A stretch of 64,000 nucleotides of DNA from Hyphomicrobiales bacterium (GCA_024244645.1 JAAEOH010000048.1:24160-88159), one strand, 5' to 3'. Positions 48,735-60,706 are shown, counted from the stretch's first letter. A program made the numbers and translations. Notes: generated from the letters alone by a model not told the origin.

Positions 48735-50177
48735 TCAATGGTTGGCGCGTCTGTACCCGCTGATCGCCTTGACTTCGAGGAAATCGTCAAGGCCCCAGCG
48801 TCCGCCCTCGCGGCCGTTGCCTGACTGTTTGTAACCGCCGAAGGGGCTGCCGGCCGGGTGATCGGTACCGTTGATCTGGACCATGCCCGCACGCAACTGC
48901 CTGGCAACGCGGCGGGCCTTGGCCTGATCCGCTGTCTGCACATAGGCTGAAAGTCCGTAGGGCGTGTCGTTGGCAATAGAAATTGCCTCTTCCTCGGTCT
49001 CAAACGGGATCATCGCCAGAACCGGGCCGAACACCTCTTCGCGGGCGATGGTCATGTCGTTGTCGATATCAGCAAAGACGGTCGGCTTGACAAAATAGCC
49101 GCGCTCGAAGCCATCCGGTCTACCCAAACCGCCAGCGACCACGCGCGCGCCCTCCTCGATCGCTTTGTTGATGAGGCCCTGGACCTTGTTGAAATGAACC
49201 TCACTGACCAGTGGCCCGATGTGGCGGCCCTCCTGGGTCGGGTCGCCCACCACGACCTTGTTCGCATATTGCCCGGCGAGCGCGACTGCATCCTCATACA
49301 CGGAACGCTGGACAAGCATTCTGGTCGGCGCGTTGCAGGACTGGCCCGTATTTCCGAAGCAGCCGAAAACGCCACTTTTGATGGCCGCTTCGAGATCGGC
49401 GTCCTCAAAGACGATATTCGGCGACTTGCCGCCCAGTTCCAGCGCAACGCGCTTGACGCTGTCGGCGGCCGCCCTTGAAACGGCTGTACCGGCGCGGGTG
49501 GAACCGGTGAAGGACATCATGTCGATGTCCGGGTGGCGGGACATGGCCTCGCCAACAACAATTCCCTCGCCGTTGACGAGATTGAAGACGCCCTTGGGAA
49601 AGCCTGCCTCATCGATCATTTCAGCGAACACGAGCGCCGATAGCGGTGCGATTTCGCTCGGTTTCAGAACGCAGGTGCAGCCAACCGCGAGCGCCGGCAC
49701 CACTTTGAGCGCAATCTGGTTGACCGGCCAGTTCCAGGGCGTGATCAGCCCGCACACGCCGATCGGCTCATGCACTATGTGCTCGCCCCTGTCATTAAAA
49801 TCCTCTTCGAAATTGTATTTCGCCAGCGCCTTGAGAAAACCTTTGACATGAAACGGACCGGAGCCGGCCTGAGCGCCGCGGGCCAGTGAAATGGGTGCGC
49901 CCATTTCTGTCGAGACTGCCTGCGCCATATCTTCGTTGCGTCGGCCCATGATTTCCAGCAGATTTTCGATGAGGGCGACCCGCTCTTCCAGTTTGGTCTG
50001 GCTGTAGCTGCTAAAGGCCTTTTTTGCCGTGGCAACCGCATGATCGACATCGGCTTCGGAGCCAAGGGAAATGACGGCGCAGACCTCTTCGGTCGCCGGG
50101 TTGATGACGTCGCATTCTTTCGGCTCAGCGGGTTTGACCCATTCGCCGTCAATGTAAAACTCCGTCTTTGTCAGCAT
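48735..50177 (-). CDS. aldehyde dehydrogenase family protein
   Basis: VALELGGKSPNIVFEDADLEAAIKSGVFGCFGNTGQSCNAPTRMLV; FGGYKQSGNGREGG. Confidence 0.95.
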   Translation of the reverse strand: MLTKTEFYIDGEWVKPAEPKECDVINPATEEVCAVISLGSEADVDHAVATAKKAFSSYSQTKLEERVALIENLLEIMGRRNEDMAQAVSTEMGAPISLARGAQAGSGPFHVKGFLKALAKYNFEEDFNDRGEHIVHEPIGVCGLITPWNWPVNQIALKVVPALAVGCTCVLKPSEIAPLSALVFAEMIDEAGFPKGVFNLVNGEGIVVGEAMSRHPDIDMMSFTGSTRAGTAVSRAAADSVKRVALELGGKSPNIVFEDADLEAAIKSGVFGCFGNTGQSCNAPTRMLVQRSVYEDAVALAGQYANKVVVGDPTQEGRHIGPLVSEVHFNKVQGLINKAIEEGARVVAGGLGRPDGFERGYFVKPTVFADIDNDMTIAREEVFGPVLAMIPFETEEEAISIANDTPYGLSAYVQTADQAKARRVARQLRAGMVQINGTDHPAGSPFGGYKQSGNGREGGRWGLDDFLEVKAISGYRRANH

Positions 50178-50489
50178 GGCTCACCTCTACCGCTGTCTGA
50201 AACTCTGGACCATCAAGCCATACCCAGTCTGCCGGCAAAATCAATCAAATAAGACGCACCCATTTTCCGCTTGGCCCAACAATATTTGACGGTACAAAAT
50301 CCGATGATGATTGCTTCCGGCGTTGCAAATCCACGGCAGCAGCGGAGGGCGTCAACAATCCACACTATCTTTCGCCTGATGCCACGCAGCAGATTTTTCT
50401 TGAATGAACGACCAATTAAAAATAACTACAGAGGGCACGGTTCCCGCGAACGAACCCATCACCTGCTCCGGCGAACAAAGGACAAGACG

Positions 50490-52016
50490 ATGCGTGAGAG
50501 GCCAAACATTCTGATCATCATGGTGGATCAGCTCAACGGCACGCTATTCCCCGATGGCCCGGCCAGTTGGCTGCACGCGCCACATCTGAAGTTGCTGGCA
50601 CAGCGGTCTGCGCGGTTCGTCAACAATTACACCGCCTCTCCGCTTTGCGCCCCGGGACGCGCGTCGTTCATGTCAGGCCAGTTACCGAGCCGAACCCGTG
50701 TCTACGACAATGCCGCCGAATTCACCTCGGACATTCCGACCTTTGCCCACCATCTGCGGCGGGGCGGCTATCACACCTGTCTGTCCGGCAAGATGCATTT
50801 CGTCGGGCCGGATCAACTGCACGGTTTCGAAGAGCGCCTGACGACGGACATATATCCGGCCGATTTTGGCTGGACGCCGGATTACCGCAAACCTGGCGAA
50901 CGCATCGATTGGTGGTATCACAACCTGGGCTCCGTTACCGGAGCCGGCGTCGCGGAAATATCCAACCAGATGGAATATGACGACGAAGTCGCATTCCACG
51001 GCATGCAGAAACTCTACCAGTTGGCCCGGACGTCCGATGATCCGGATGCCAGGCCCTGGTGTCTGACGGTTTCATTCACACACCCGCACGACCCCTATGT
51101 TGCGCGGCGTAAATACTGGGATCTTTACGAAGATTGCCCGCATCTCGAACCCGAAGTCGCGCCAATATCTTTTGAAGACCAGGATCCGCACTCGAAGCGC
51201 CTGTATCTTGCCAATGACTACAAGAGCTTCGACATATCGGCCGAGGACGTGCGCCGCTCGCGGCGCGGCTATTTCGCCAATATCTCTTATCTGGACGACA
51301 AGGTCGGTGAACTGATCGGTGTGCTTGAAGCCACGCGCATGCGTGACGACACCGTCGTCATTTTCTGTTCGGACCACGGCGACATGCTGGGCGAGCGCGG
51401 CCTCTGGTTCAAGATGAGCTTTTACGAGGGATCGGTGCGAGTACCCCTAATGATCGCCGGTCCGGGCATCGACCCCGGTCGACATGACGCTCCGGTTTCC
51501 AATCTCGACATCAACCCAACACTTGCGGACCTGGCCGGCATCGATCTCGAGGAAGTCGGGCCGTGGACCGATGGCGAAAGCCTGCTGCCGATGGTTGGCG
51601 GCAGTGCGCGCGCTTCTCCGGTGCTGATGGAGTACGCGGCCGAAGGATCCTATGCACCGCTGGTGTGCATACGTGACGGAAAGCACAAATATGTTCACTG
51701 CGAACTTGACCCGCCGCAACTCTTCGATCTCGAGGCGGACCCGCAGGAACAGAACAATCTGGCGGCAGACCCGCAATACAGCGACGTACTGGCCAGTTTC
51801 ACCGAACAGATGGCGGCACGCTGGAACATGGAGCAGTTCGATGCCCAGGTACGCGAAAGCCAGGCACGGCGCTGGGTCGTCTATGAAGCCCTGCGCAACG
51901 GTTCCTACTATCCGTGGGACTACCAGCCGCTGCAAAAGGCGTCCGAACGCTACATGCGCAACCACATGGATTTGAACGATCTGGAAGAAAGCAAGCGCTT
52001 TCCCCGAGGCGAATAG
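50490..52016 (+). CDS. betC: choline-sulfatase
   Basis: [23 protein letters not shown]...[30 protein letters not shown]; followed by betB and betA. Confidence 0.95.
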   Translation: MRERPNILIIMVDQLNGTLFPDGPASWLHAPHLKLLAQRSARFVNNYTASPLCAPGRASFMSGQLPSRTRVYDNAAEFTSDIPTFAHHLRRGGYHTCLSGKMHFVGPDQLHGFEERLTTDIYPADFGWTPDYRKPGERIDWWYHNLGSVTGAGVAEISNQMEYDDEVAFHGMQKLYQLARTSDDPDARPWCLTVSFTHPHDPYVARRKYWDLYEDCPHLEPEVAPISFEDQDPHSKRLYLANDYKSFDISAEDVRRSRRGYFANISYLDDKVGELIGVLEATRMRDDTVVIFCSDHGDMLGERGLWFKMSFYEGSVRVPLMIAGPGIDPGRHDAPVSNLDINPTLADLAGIDLEEVGPWTDGESLLPMVGGSARASPVLMEYAAEGSYAPLVCIRDGKHKYVHCELDPPQLFDLEADPQEQNNLAADPQYSDVLASFTEQMAARWNMEQFDAQVRESQARRWVVYEALRNGSYYPWDYQPLQKASERYMRNHMDLNDLEESKRFPRGE

Positions 52017-52030
52017 GGCGAGTATCACTG

Positions 52031-53494
52031 ATGAGACACCAACCTGAAGCTTCGCACTTCATCAACGGCGCGTTCGTCGAGGACAGCGAAGGCGAAGTCA
52101 TTGAATGCATCTACCCGGCGACGGGAGAAGTTATAGCGCGGCTGCACTCGGCCACGCCGACGATCATCGAGCAGGCGATTTCGGCCGCCGTGGAAGGTCA
52201 GAAGGTCTGGGCAAGAATGACCGGCACAGAGCGCGGGCGCGTTCTGCGGCGTGCCGCGGATATCATCCGCGAGCGCAATCAGGCGCTGTCGGAGCTGGAA
52301 AGCTACGATACCGGAAAGCCATTGCAGGAAACGCTGGTGGCCGATGCCACATCCGGCGCCGACGCACTGGAATATTTCGGCGGGCTTGCCGCGGCGATCA
52401 ACGGTGAACACATCGATCTCGGCGGCGATTTTGTCTATACGCGGCGCGAACCGCTCGGCGTATGTGTCGGCATCGGCGCCTGGAACTATCCGACGCAGAT
52501 CGCCTGCTGGAAGGGCGCCCCTGCCCTTGCCTGCGGCAATTCGATTGTGTTCAAACCCTCCGAAACGACACCGCTCTGCGCCCTGGAAGTGGCGAAAATC
52601 CTCTGTGAGGCCGGGCTTCCAGCCGGCGTCTACAACGTTGTTCAGGGCTACGGCAATGTCGGCGCAGCGCTCAGCACCCATGCAAATGTCGACAAGGTTT
52701 CACTGACAGGTTCAGTGCCGACGGGGCAGAAGGTCATGGCGGCGGCGGCGGCAGGCATTCGGCACGTAACGATGGAACTTGGCGGCAAGTCCCCTCTTAT
52801 CGTTTTTGAAGATGCCAACATGGATGACGCCATCGGCGGCGCCATGCTCGGCAATTTCTATTCGAGCGGTCAAGTCTGCTCCAACGGGACGCGCGTCTTT
52901 GTTCAGCGCGCACGAATGGACGAATTTCTTGACAAGCTGATTGCCCGTACCGAGGCCATCAAAATTGGCGACCCGCAGGATGAAGCAACCCAGATGGGAC
53001 CGCTTGTCAGCTCAGCTCAACGCGACAAGGTCATGGACTATATCGCGGTCGGCAATGAGGAAGGTGCGCATATGATAACCGGCGGCAAGCGCCTTTCGCT
53101 GCAGGGCATGGAAAACGGATTCTTTGTCGAACCGACTGTATTTTCCGGTGTTGCCGACAACATGCGCATTGCCCGCGAAGAGATCTTCGGGCCGGTGATG
53201 AGTGTTCTGACATTTGATGAGGAAGATGAAGTCGTTGGCCGGGCTAATGACACGGAATTCGGCCTTTCGGCCGGCGTGTTTACCAGCGATCTGACGCGCG
53301 CGCACCGGGTGATCGCAGCGCTCCAGGCCGGCAGCTGCTGGATCAATACCTACAATCTCGCGCCGGTGGAAGCGCCGTTCGGTGGCTACAAGCGCTCCGG
53401 AGTCGGCCGCGAAAACTCCCGCGCAGCGATTGAATATTACAGTCAAATCAAGAGTGTCTACGTGGCGACCGGCCCGGTCGACAGCCCGTACTGA
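52031..53494 (+). CDS. betB: betaine aldehyde dehydrogenase
   Basis: [46 protein letters not shown]; between betC and betA. Confidence 0.96.
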   Translation: MRHQPEASHFINGAFVEDSEGEVIECIYPATGEVIARLHSATPTIIEQAISAAVEGQKVWARMTGTERGRVLRRAADIIRERNQALSELESYDTGKPLQETLVADATSGADALEYFGGLAAAINGEHIDLGGDFVYTRREPLGVCVGIGAWNYPTQIACWKGAPALACGNSIVFKPSETTPLCALEVAKILCEAGLPAGVYNVVQGYGNVGAALSTHANVDKVSLTGSVPTGQKVMAAAAAGIRHVTMELGGKSPLIVFEDANMDDAIGGAMLGNFYSSGQVCSNGTRVFVQRARMDEFLDKLIARTEAIKIGDPQDEATQMGPLVSSAQRDKVMDYIAVGNEEGAHMITGGKRLSLQGMENGFFVEPTVFSGVADNMRIAREEIFGPVMSVLTFDEEDEVVGRANDTEFGLSAGVFTSDLTRAHRVIAALQAGSCWINTYNLAPVEAPFGGYKRSGVGRENSRAAIEYYSQIKSVYVATGPVDSPY

Positions 53495-53509
53495 TGCGGT
53501 TGGAAAAGA

Positions 53510-55165
53510 ATGACAATGCAAGCTGATTTTATCATCATAGGCTCCGGATCCGCAGGCTCCGCGATGGCCAACCGTCTTTCGGAAGACGGCAAATACTCAG
53601 TCATCGTGCTGGAATATGGCGGATCCGATGTCGGTCCGTTTATCCAGATGCCGGCGGCCCTTTCGTACCCGATGAATATGGGGCTCTACGACTGGGGCTA
53701 TCAGACGGAACCGGAACCGCATCTGGGTGGCAGGCGGCTGGCCGCACCGCGCGGCAAGGTCGTCGGCGGATCCTCGTCGATCAACGGAATGGTCTATGTG
53801 CGCGGCCATGCCGAGGACTTCAACAGCTGGGAGGAAGCCGGCGCCGACGGTTGGTCCTATGCAGACGTACTGCCCTATTTCCAGAAGATGGAAACGTCGC
53901 ATGGCGGCCAAAACGGATGGCGGGGACATTCCGGCCCGCTGCATGTCAAACGCGGCGACCGCAAGAACCCGCTGTTTCAGACATTTATCGAAGCCGGTTC
54001 TCAAGCCGGTTTCGAAATGACCGAAGACTACAATGGCGAAAAGCAGGAAGGCTTCGGCCCGATGGAGCAGACCATCTATCGCGGCAAGCGCTGGTCAGCG
54101 GCCAATGCCTATCTGAGACCGGCGCTCAAACGGTCCAATCTGCAACTTGTCAAGGCATTTGCCCGCAAGATTGTGATCGAGGACGGCAAGGCGATCGGGG
54201 TGGAAGTGCGACGCGGCGGAAAGATCGAGACCATCCGCGCAAACCGCGAGGTCATCGTCGCGGCCTCGGCCTTCAACTCGCCAAAGTTGCTGATGCTTTC
54301 CGGCATCGGTCCGGCAAAGCAGCTCAGCGAACTGGGCATCGATGTCATCGCCGACCGGCCCGGCGTCGGCTCGAACCTGCAGGATCACCTTGAACTTTAC
54401 GTGCAGCAGGAATGCACCCAGCCGATTACGCTTTATTCAAAGCTGAACCTGGTCTCAAAGGGATTGATCGGCGCCGAATGGCTGTTTTTCAAGTCCGGTC
54501 TGGGGGCGTCCAACCATTTCGAGGCCGCAGCCTTCCTGCGCTCTCGCGCAGGTGTCAAATACCCTGATATCCAGTATCATTTTCTGCCCGTCGCCATTCG
54601 CTACGACGGCAGGGCGGCGGCCAAGGCGCACGGGTTCCAGGCCCATGTCGGACCAATGCGCTCAAAATCCAGGGGCAGCGTTGCTCTCAGGTCTTCCGAT
54701 CCGTACGAGGCGCCGATTATTCGCTTCAACTATATGAGTGATCCATCCGACTGGGGGGATTTCCGGCATTGCATTCGCCTCACACGCGAAATCTTCGCGC
54801 AGTCTGCATTCGATGCCTACCGCGGCCGTGAAATTTCTCCGGGCAAGGACGTGCAATCGGACGAGGAGCTGGATGCCTTCATCTCGGAACATGTGGAAAG
54901 TGCATATCACCCCTGCGGCACGTGCCGGATGGGCCGCGCCGACGATGCAATGAGTGTCGTCGATCCGCATTGCTGGGTTATTGGTGTCGACCGGTTACGT
55001 GTCGCGGATTCGTCCATATTTCCCGATATCACGAACGGCAATCTGAATGCGCCCTCGATCATGGTCGGCGAAAAGGCCTCGGACCATATCCTCGAAACGC
55101 AGCCCCTGCCCCGTTCCAACCTGCAGCCCTGGATCAACCCGAACTGGGAACATTCCGACCGTTGA
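53510..55165 (+). CDS. betA: choline dehydrogenase (GMC oxidoreductase)
   Basis: [57 protein letters not shown]. Confidence 0.96.
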   Translation: MTMQADFIIIGSGSAGSAMANRLSEDGKYSVIVLEYGGSDVGPFIQMPAALSYPMNMGLYDWGYQTEPEPHLGGRRLAAPRGKVVGGSSSINGMVYVRGHAEDFNSWEEAGADGWSYADVLPYFQKMETSHGGQNGWRGHSGPLHVKRGDRKNPLFQTFIEAGSQAGFEMTEDYNGEKQEGFGPMEQTIYRGKRWSAANAYLRPALKRSNLQLVKAFARKIVIEDGKAIGVEVRRGGKIETIRANREVIVAASAFNSPKLLMLSGIGPAKQLSELGIDVIADRPGVGSNLQDHLELYVQQECTQPITLYSKLNLVSKGLIGAEWLFFKSGLGASNHFEAAAFLRSRAGVKYPDIQYHFLPVAIRYDGRAAAKAHGFQAHVGPMRSKSRGSVALRSSDPYEAPIIRFNYMSDPSDWGDFRHCIRLTREIFAQSAFDAYRGREISPGKDVQSDEELDAFISEHVESAYHPCGTCRMGRADDAMSVVDPHCWVIGVDRLRVADSSIFPDITNGNLNAPSIMVGEKASDHILETQPLPRSNLQPWINPNWEHSDR

Positions 55166-55323
55166 CGCACTGACGAACTGGCGCAATCAACTGGATTTGG
55201 CCCTTTCTCCCCCATCGGTAAACAAAGCCTTAACCATATTCGGCAACTGTCGGATGGATGTAGCGGGGCGCTGGTCGCCAACCGCGAAGCGAACATGGGA
55301 ACCGGCAGGCGCAGGAAAAGGCG

Positions 55324-56631
55324 ATGACGATCGCAAATCACGGGCAACGTGCGGAGCTGGACGCCGCATCGCTGTACGAGCTGAAAAGGCTGGCGGCAAA
55401 TCTGCTCGCCTACAGCGCTCTGTGCCTGCTCATGTTGACGCTTCGGCCGTTCAATTATGTCAGCATTATCGATCTGAAGCCGGAACAGGGCGATACGCTC
55501 AATCAGGTTGGTTATCTGATCGCGGGGACAATCTCGACAATTGCACTCGCAACCCTCGTCAACCATCGGCTATTGCGTATATTTCTGTCGCCGTCCTGGA
55601 TCGGGATCGCAATTGTGTTGGCGATATCCGTTGCTGTTGCGCCGGACCCCACGGTTGCCGTCCGTTCGGTGGTTCTGACGGTGATCTGTATACTTATTGC
55701 GTCGTGCATCGTGCTCCTGCCGCCGGACGAAGGCTCATTTCAACGTGTGTGCGCGGCGGCAATTCTGACAGTACTGGCGATCAGCTATTCTGGAATTCTA
55801 TTGTGGCCCGACCTTTCCATTCACGGGTCAGGCGGGTCCGAAGCGCAGCACGCCGGACTGTGGCGGGGGCATTTTGCCCACAAAAACGCCGCCGGCCCGG
55901 TGTTGTCGGTGTTTGTCATGTTCGGCATTTATCTCTTGCGCTCAGGGTTCCGCGGCATCGGGGCCGCAATCGCCGTGCTGTCATTTGTGTTCGTTATCCA
56001 GACCGGCTCCAAGACCACCAACGGCCTGTTGCCCATTTCAATCATGGTGGTGCTTGCGGGGCGGCTATTCGCGCTGCCGCTGCTGACAATCCTGCTTTAC
56101 GCAATCGCTGTTCTGGCCGTGGCAATGCTGACGATCGGCACCGTCTATTCGCCGACACTTTCCGAAATCACTGCAGCGGTTTTGTCCGACCCGAGCTTTA
56201 CCGGCCGCGTGACCCTTTGGGAATACGGGATCGAAAACATTCCCAATGAGCTTTGGTTTGGCACTGGATTCGACAGTTTCTGGGGCACGCCAGTCGTCAC
56301 TGATATCGAGAACCCCTATGAATGGCAGTGGGATTTCCGCGGCATCGTGCACGGCCACAACAACTTTATCGATATGGCTCTGACCACTGGATTAATCGGC
56401 TTTGTTGTCCTGTTGTGGGCACTGTTCATTGCGCCGGCGGTCAACTACGTCAGGTCAAACCGTTTTGATTCCAATCGCAACCTTGCTGATCTCTTCATGA
56501 TGATCCTGGTATTTTTGACCCTGCTGTCGTTCCTTGAGACGTTCTTTTTACGGCGGATGGATCCGATCTGGCTGACGATGGTGATTGCCATTGTTGGCCT
56601 GCAACTGACGTCACGTTACAAAACCCGTTAG
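55324..56631 (+). CDS. O-antigen ligase/polymerase-like membrane protein (Wzy/ExoQ-like)
   Basis: About ten TMs; GLWRGHFAHKNAAGPVLSVFVMFG; VIQTGSKTTNGLLP; GHNNFIDMALTTGLIG. Confidence 0.88.
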   Translation: MTIANHGQRAELDAASLYELKRLAANLLAYSALCLLMLTLRPFNYVSIIDLKPEQGDTLNQVGYLIAGTISTIALATLVNHRLLRIFLSPSWIGIAIVLAISVAVAPDPTVAVRSVVLTVICILIASCIVLLPPDEGSFQRVCAAAILTVLAISYSGILLWPDLSIHGSGGSEAQHAGLWRGHFAHKNAAGPVLSVFVMFGIYLLRSGFRGIGAAIAVLSFVFVIQTGSKTTNGLLPISIMVVLAGRLFALPLLTILLYAIAVLAVAMLTIGTVYSPTLSEITAAVLSDPSFTGRVTLWEYGIENIPNELWFGTGFDSFWGTPVVTDIENPYEWQWDFRGIVHGHNNFIDMALTTGLIGFVVLLWALFIAPAVNYVRSNRFDSNRNLADLFMMILVFLTLLSFLETFFLRRMDPIWLTMVIAIVGLQLTSRYKTR

Positions 56632-56665
56632 AGCGCAGCCTGTTTGTACGGTGTCGTTTGAACTG
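56629..56665 (+). repeat. solitary end-like sequence of the RIME-like repeat family (more diverged)
   Basis: TAGAGCGCAGCCTGTTTGTACGGTGTCGTTTGAACTG; its TAG is the stop codon of the upstream ligase-like gene. Confidence 0.5.
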
Positions 56666-56783
56666 ACATTCGCTCTTTGTGTTTGCGCAGGACAATCGAC
56701 CAGAATTAGCCATTCGGCGCTTGAAATTCTGGCCGGAGATGTTAAGTGCAGGGTCCTGTCGGGATCGCGCATCCCGGCAACGC

Positions 56784-56858
56784 TGGGGCGTAGCCAAGCG
56801 GTAAGGCAGCGGTTTTTGGTATCGCCATGCGCTGGTTCGAATCCAGCCGCCCCAGCCA
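56784..56858 (+). tRNA. tRNA-Gln (anticodon TTG)
   Basis: TGGGGCGTAGCCAAGCGGTAAGGCAGCGGTTTTTGGTATCGCCATGCGCTGGTTCGAATCCAGCCGCCCCAGCCA; cloverleaf arms pair, CCA encoded. Confidence 0.96.
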
Positions 56859-56989
56859 GTTTCTCTCACGCTCAATCTGCCGCAGTCGACGTAGACAAAA
56901 AGCCTGAATATCAACGCGATATCAGAAACGCCCGAGGCGGCGCGCTTATCTGCTCCTGCGGTGATGCTACACTGGACCGGATTGGTGTT

Positions 56990-57907
56990 TCACCGGCCCC
57001 TGATGCGCGGATCAAGCGCATCGCGCAAACCGTCTCCGATGTAGTTCACGCTCAGAACGGTCAGCGATATCGCCAGTCCGGGCCACAGCACCCGCTCGGG
57101 ATATTGCTGCAGATAGTCGGTCGAATCGAACAGCAGCCTCCCCCAGGTGGGAAAGTCGGAAGGGAAACCAAGGCCGAGAAACGACAGCGCGGATTCCGTA
57201 ATGATGGCATTGGCAATGCCAAGCGTCGCCGAGACGGTTATCGGCGATAGCACATTTGGCAGGATGTGCCTCAAGATCATACGCCGGGCGGGTGTTCCGA
57301 TAGAGCGCGAAGCGATCACGAATTCGCGCTCCTTCAGGGCCAGCACATCACCGCGCACGATACGGGCTGTCTGCATCCAGGATGTAATGCCGATAACAAA
57401 GACGATCAGCATGAAGATGCCGGTCTCCGGACCGAACGCTGCGCGCAGCGTATCGCGGAACAGCATGATGATGACCAGCAGCAAAGGCAGCAGCGGCAGC
57501 GCCAGAAACAGATCTGTCAACCGCATCAGCACCCCGTCCAGCCGTTTGAAATAGCCGGCAACCACACCGATGAGCGCGCCCAGAATGAGCGACAGTGCCA
57601 TTGCCGTTATGCCGACAGCCATGGATACCTGGCCGCCTTGAAGCACACGGGCCAGCGTATCCCGCCCGAGCTGATCGGTGCCGAGCGGATGAGACAGGTT
57701 CGGCCCCTGATTGCGGGCGCGAATGTCGATATATTGCGCGTCGATGGTCCACAGATAGGGTCCGAGCGTGACGGCGAGCACGACAAAGATGAAAAACCCC
57801 ATGCCCCAGACCGCGCCGCGGTGGGTTTTGAACTGATCCCAGACATTGCGCCATTGCGATTGCGGCGGCCGTGCCTCGGCAAGGGATTCCGGAGCAATAT
57901 CAGTCAT
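56990..57907 (-). CDS. dipeptide-type ABC transporter permease (DppC-like)
   Basis: SHPLGTDQLGRDTLARVLQGGQVSMAVG; EREFVIASRSIGTPARRMILRHILPNVLSPI. Confidence 0.94.
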   Translation of the reverse strand: MTDIAPESLAEARPPQSQWRNVWDQFKTHRGAVWGMGFFIFVVLAVTLGPYLWTIDAQYIDIRARNQGPNLSHPLGTDQLGRDTLARVLQGGQVSMAVGITAMALSLILGALIGVVAGYFKRLDGVLMRLTDLFLALPLLPLLLVIIMLFRDTLRAAFGPETGIFMLIVFVIGITSWMQTARIVRGDVLALKEREFVIASRSIGTPARRMILRHILPNVLSPITVSATLGIANAIITESALSFLGLGFPSDFPTWGRLLFDSTDYLQQYPERVLWPGLAISLTVLSVNYIGDGLRDALDPRIRGR

Positions 57908-58907
57908 AGCGAATCCTCGGGTCCAATACTCCGTAGAGGACGTCGGCGACCAGGTTGAACAGGATAATCAGCACTGCAAAAATGAAGGTGAGCGTCTGAA
58001 CGGTCGGAAGATCACCACCCTGAATGGAAATGATCAAGAGTTGGCCAAGGCCGTTCACTTTGAAAACCTGCTCGGTGATAATGGCGCCGCCGAAGATCTG
58101 CGGCACACCAAGCGCGATGACCGTGACAACCGGTATCAGGGAATTGCGCAGCACATGGACCAGGACAACGGTGCGCTCGCGCATGCCCTTTGCCCTGGCT
58201 GTCCGCACATAGTCCTGATTGAGGTTGTCGAGCATGGAGGCGCGCATGAAGCGGCTGATCTGGGCCGCATTGAACAGCGCCAGAACCGCGACCGGCATGA
58301 TCATCTGCTTTATCTGGAAGAGGAAACTCTGCCAGTCCGTCACCTGGTGGGTGGTGTCGTAGATCGACGGGAACCAGCCGAGCCAGACTGAGAAAATGAC
58401 AATGACGAGGACACCGGTGAAGAATGTCGGAACGGAAAATCCGACCATGGAAACAAATGTTCCGACCTGATCGAACCAGCTGTATTGCCGATAGGCAGAG
58501 ATGATGCCGATCGGCAACGCGATCAACACGCCGACCACATAGGACATGCCGACGACCCAGAGCGTCTGCGGCATGCGCTGAACGATCAGATCGACAACCG
58601 GGGAACGGGTCTGCCAGCTGAGCACCCGCAGCCGGTCGCCGCCGATGTCCCAGCCGAACCACTGCTCCAACATGTTGAGCGGCTCGTTGACGAAGAACTG
58701 CTTGCACCACAGCAAATAGCGAATGTAGATCGGATCTCCCAGCCCAAGAGACTGGCGGATCTTTTCACGCACATCCGGCGGAATGGTCAGCGGCAGATTG
58801 GCCGTCGGATCACTTGGCGCCAGATCAAGCAACAGGAAAATGATCAGACTGATCGCGATCAGCGTCGGGATCGCCAGCAAGAGCCGGCGAATTGTATAGG
58901 TCAGCAT
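57900..58907 (-). CDS. dipeptide-type ABC transporter permease (DppB-like)
   Basis: MLTYTIRRLLLAIPTLIAISLIIFLLLDLAPSDP; RTARAKGMRERTVVLVHVLRNSLIPVVT. Confidence 0.94.
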   Translation of the reverse strand: MLTYTIRRLLLAIPTLIAISLIIFLLLDLAPSDPTANLPLTIPPDVREKIRQSLGLGDPIYIRYLLWCKQFFVNEPLNMLEQWFGWDIGGDRLRVLSWQTRSPVVDLIVQRMPQTLWVVGMSYVVGVLIALPIGIISAYRQYSWFDQVGTFVSMVGFSVPTFFTGVLVIVIFSVWLGWFPSIYDTTHQVTDWQSFLFQIKQMIMPVAVLALFNAAQISRFMRASMLDNLNQDYVRTARAKGMRERTVVLVHVLRNSLIPVVTVIALGVPQIFGGAIITEQVFKVNGLGQLLIISIQGGDLPTVQTLTFIFAVLIILFNLVADVLYGVLDPRIRYD

Positions 58908-59008
58908 GGTATCAACGTTTCGATCTCACAGCCGGAAAGCGCCTCGGAAAACCGGGGCGGCACAGGCGGGACGGAGCACGATTGCACCCCATCCCACCCT
59001 CGACGTTG

Positions 59009-60706
59009 TTACTTCATGCGGTTCCAGTCGGCGATGTTCCAGAGTTCGGAGTCCCAAACATTCAGCACAACACCACCAAGGGTGTTCGAATGAGCCGAGA
59101 CACGGCCGCGATCGACCAGCGGAACAATGATGTATTCCTGCATCAGCTTGTCATTCATCGCTTTTGCGAGCTTGGCCCGCTCCTCAAGCTTGCCGGTCTG
59201 GGCCATCTGGGCAACGAGCGCATCATAATCCTCGCTGCAATAGCGCGGCATGTTGTTCCCCTGCCACTGCGTTTCAGGAGTCGGCGCCTGTTTGCACTCC
59301 CAGTTGGCCATGTAGGATTCCGGGTCGGTTCCGTCGAAGTTGTTGGCGTACATTTCAATGTCCGCGTAGAACTTCTGGAACGTGTCAGGGCTGCCAGGGT
59401 CTCCGCCGAAGAAGACAGACGCATCAATGTTGCGCAATTCGGTTTCGATGCCGATATCGGCCCACCACTGTTTGATCAGGGCCTGGAAGTCCTGACGGAC
59501 AGCATTGGTCGAGGTCTGGTAGAGCATCGACAATCGCACGCCCTCCTTTTGACGCACACCGTCAGCACCAGGAACCCAGCCTGCGTCATCGAGCAGCTTC
59601 TTTGCACCTTCCACGTCCTGCGCCATGCAGCCGTCATTGGCCGTTGATTTGTAGATTTCCGGTGCGGGCAGGACATTGCAGGTCGGACGCCCGGCGTCAC
59701 CGTAGCCGATTTCCACCAGCAGCTCCCGGTCGACCGCCATGGACAAAGCCTGCCGGACTGCGGGATCGGAGAGGAACGGATGCGGGTGCTTGGCGGTTGC
59801 GCGCTCGTCACCCAGCGCCGGATCGGGGTTCGTCAGATTGATCATGATGCGCTCGACGAGCGTACCGAAAGCCGAGACGACCTGACCCTTGCCTTTCGAG
59901 GCCATCGCGGCAAGCACATCCGGCGCAAGCTGCATATTCCAGGCATAGTCAAATTCACCGGTCTCGAGCACAGCACGTCCCGCAGCCGCGGTGTCACCAC
60001 CGCCCTTGAAGGTCACCGTCGCAAAGGCCGGTTTTGCGGGGTCCCGGTAGTTGGAATTGGCTTCAAACGAAATCACGTCGTTCGGGCGGAATTCCGTGAC
60101 TTTGAACGGGCCGGTTCCAATCGGTCCGAAATTTGCGTCCGTGCATTCGGGTGCCTTTGCGCCCAGGCAATCGGCAAATTGCGCGGCCTGGATGATCGGT
60201 GCCTGTGCACCGACAAACGGCCCGTACGGAAAGGGTTTGGCGACGCCGAATGTCACCGTTACGGTTCTGTCGTCGACTGCTTTAACGTCGGCAACATCGT
60301 TGTATTTCTCGCTCTGGGCACAGCCGCCTTCAGGATCCGTGCAGTATTTCCAGGAGAAAATGACGTCTGCTGATGTCACTGCGCTGCCGTCGGACCAAAC
60401 CAGGCCTTCTTTCAGCTTCCAGGTGATGGTTTTCAAATCGGCGGAAACACCGCCATTGTCCACCGTTGGGACACTCTCGGCCAACCAGGGAACCATATTG
60501 CCGTCCTGGTCGTAGCGGGCCAGCGGCTCCAGAACCAGCGACGCGGCTTCAAGTTCCTTGGTTCCTCCCGATAGATAAGGATTCATAGTCGATGGCGCCT
60601 GCCAGTAGATTATGTTGACATGGCCATCGGAGCCGCGCTCCGCCAGTGCGGGCGGCGCGATCGCCACCGCGGCAAGCGCTCCAAGCATTAATGTTCCTGC
60701 CTTCAT
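59009..60706 (-). CDS. peptide ABC transporter substrate-binding protein (family 5)
   Basis: MKAGTLMLGALAAVAIAPPALAERGSDGHVNIIYWQAPSTMNPYLSGGTKE; start chosen at 60706. Confidence 0.93.
   Translation of the reverse strand: MKAGTLMLGALAAVAIAPPALAERGSDGHVNIIYWQAPSTMNPYLSGGTKELEAASLVLEPLARYDQDGNMVPWLAESVPTVDNGGVSADLKTITWKLKEGLVWSDGSAVTSADVIFSWKYCTDPEGGCAQSEKYNDVADVKAVDDRTVTVTFGVAKPFPYGPFVGAQAPIIQAAQFADCLGAKAPECTDANFGPIGTGPFKVTEFRPNDVISFEANSNYRDPAKPAFATVTFKGGGDTAAAGRAVLETGEFDYAWNMQLAPDVLAAMASKGKGQVVSAFGTLVERIMINLTNPDPALGDERATAKHPHPFLSDPAVRQALSMAVDRELLVEIGYGDAGRPTCNVLPAPEIYKSTANDGCMAQDVEGAKKLLDDAGWVPGADGVRQKEGVRLSMLYQTSTNAVRQDFQALIKQWWADIGIETELRNIDASVFFGGDPGSPDTFQKFYADIEMYANNFDGTDPESYMANWECKQAPTPETQWQGNNMPRYCSEDYDALVAQMAQTGKLEERAKLAKAMNDKLMQEYIIVPLVDRGRVSAHSNTLGGVVLNVWDSELWNIADWNRMK

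Noticed and set aside
55047-56249. 400-aa plus-strand ORF overlapping the end of betA and the ligase-like gene
   Set aside because: Out-of-frame shadow of a strongly supported membrane protein; Cys/Arg/Gly-rich composition with no family signal.
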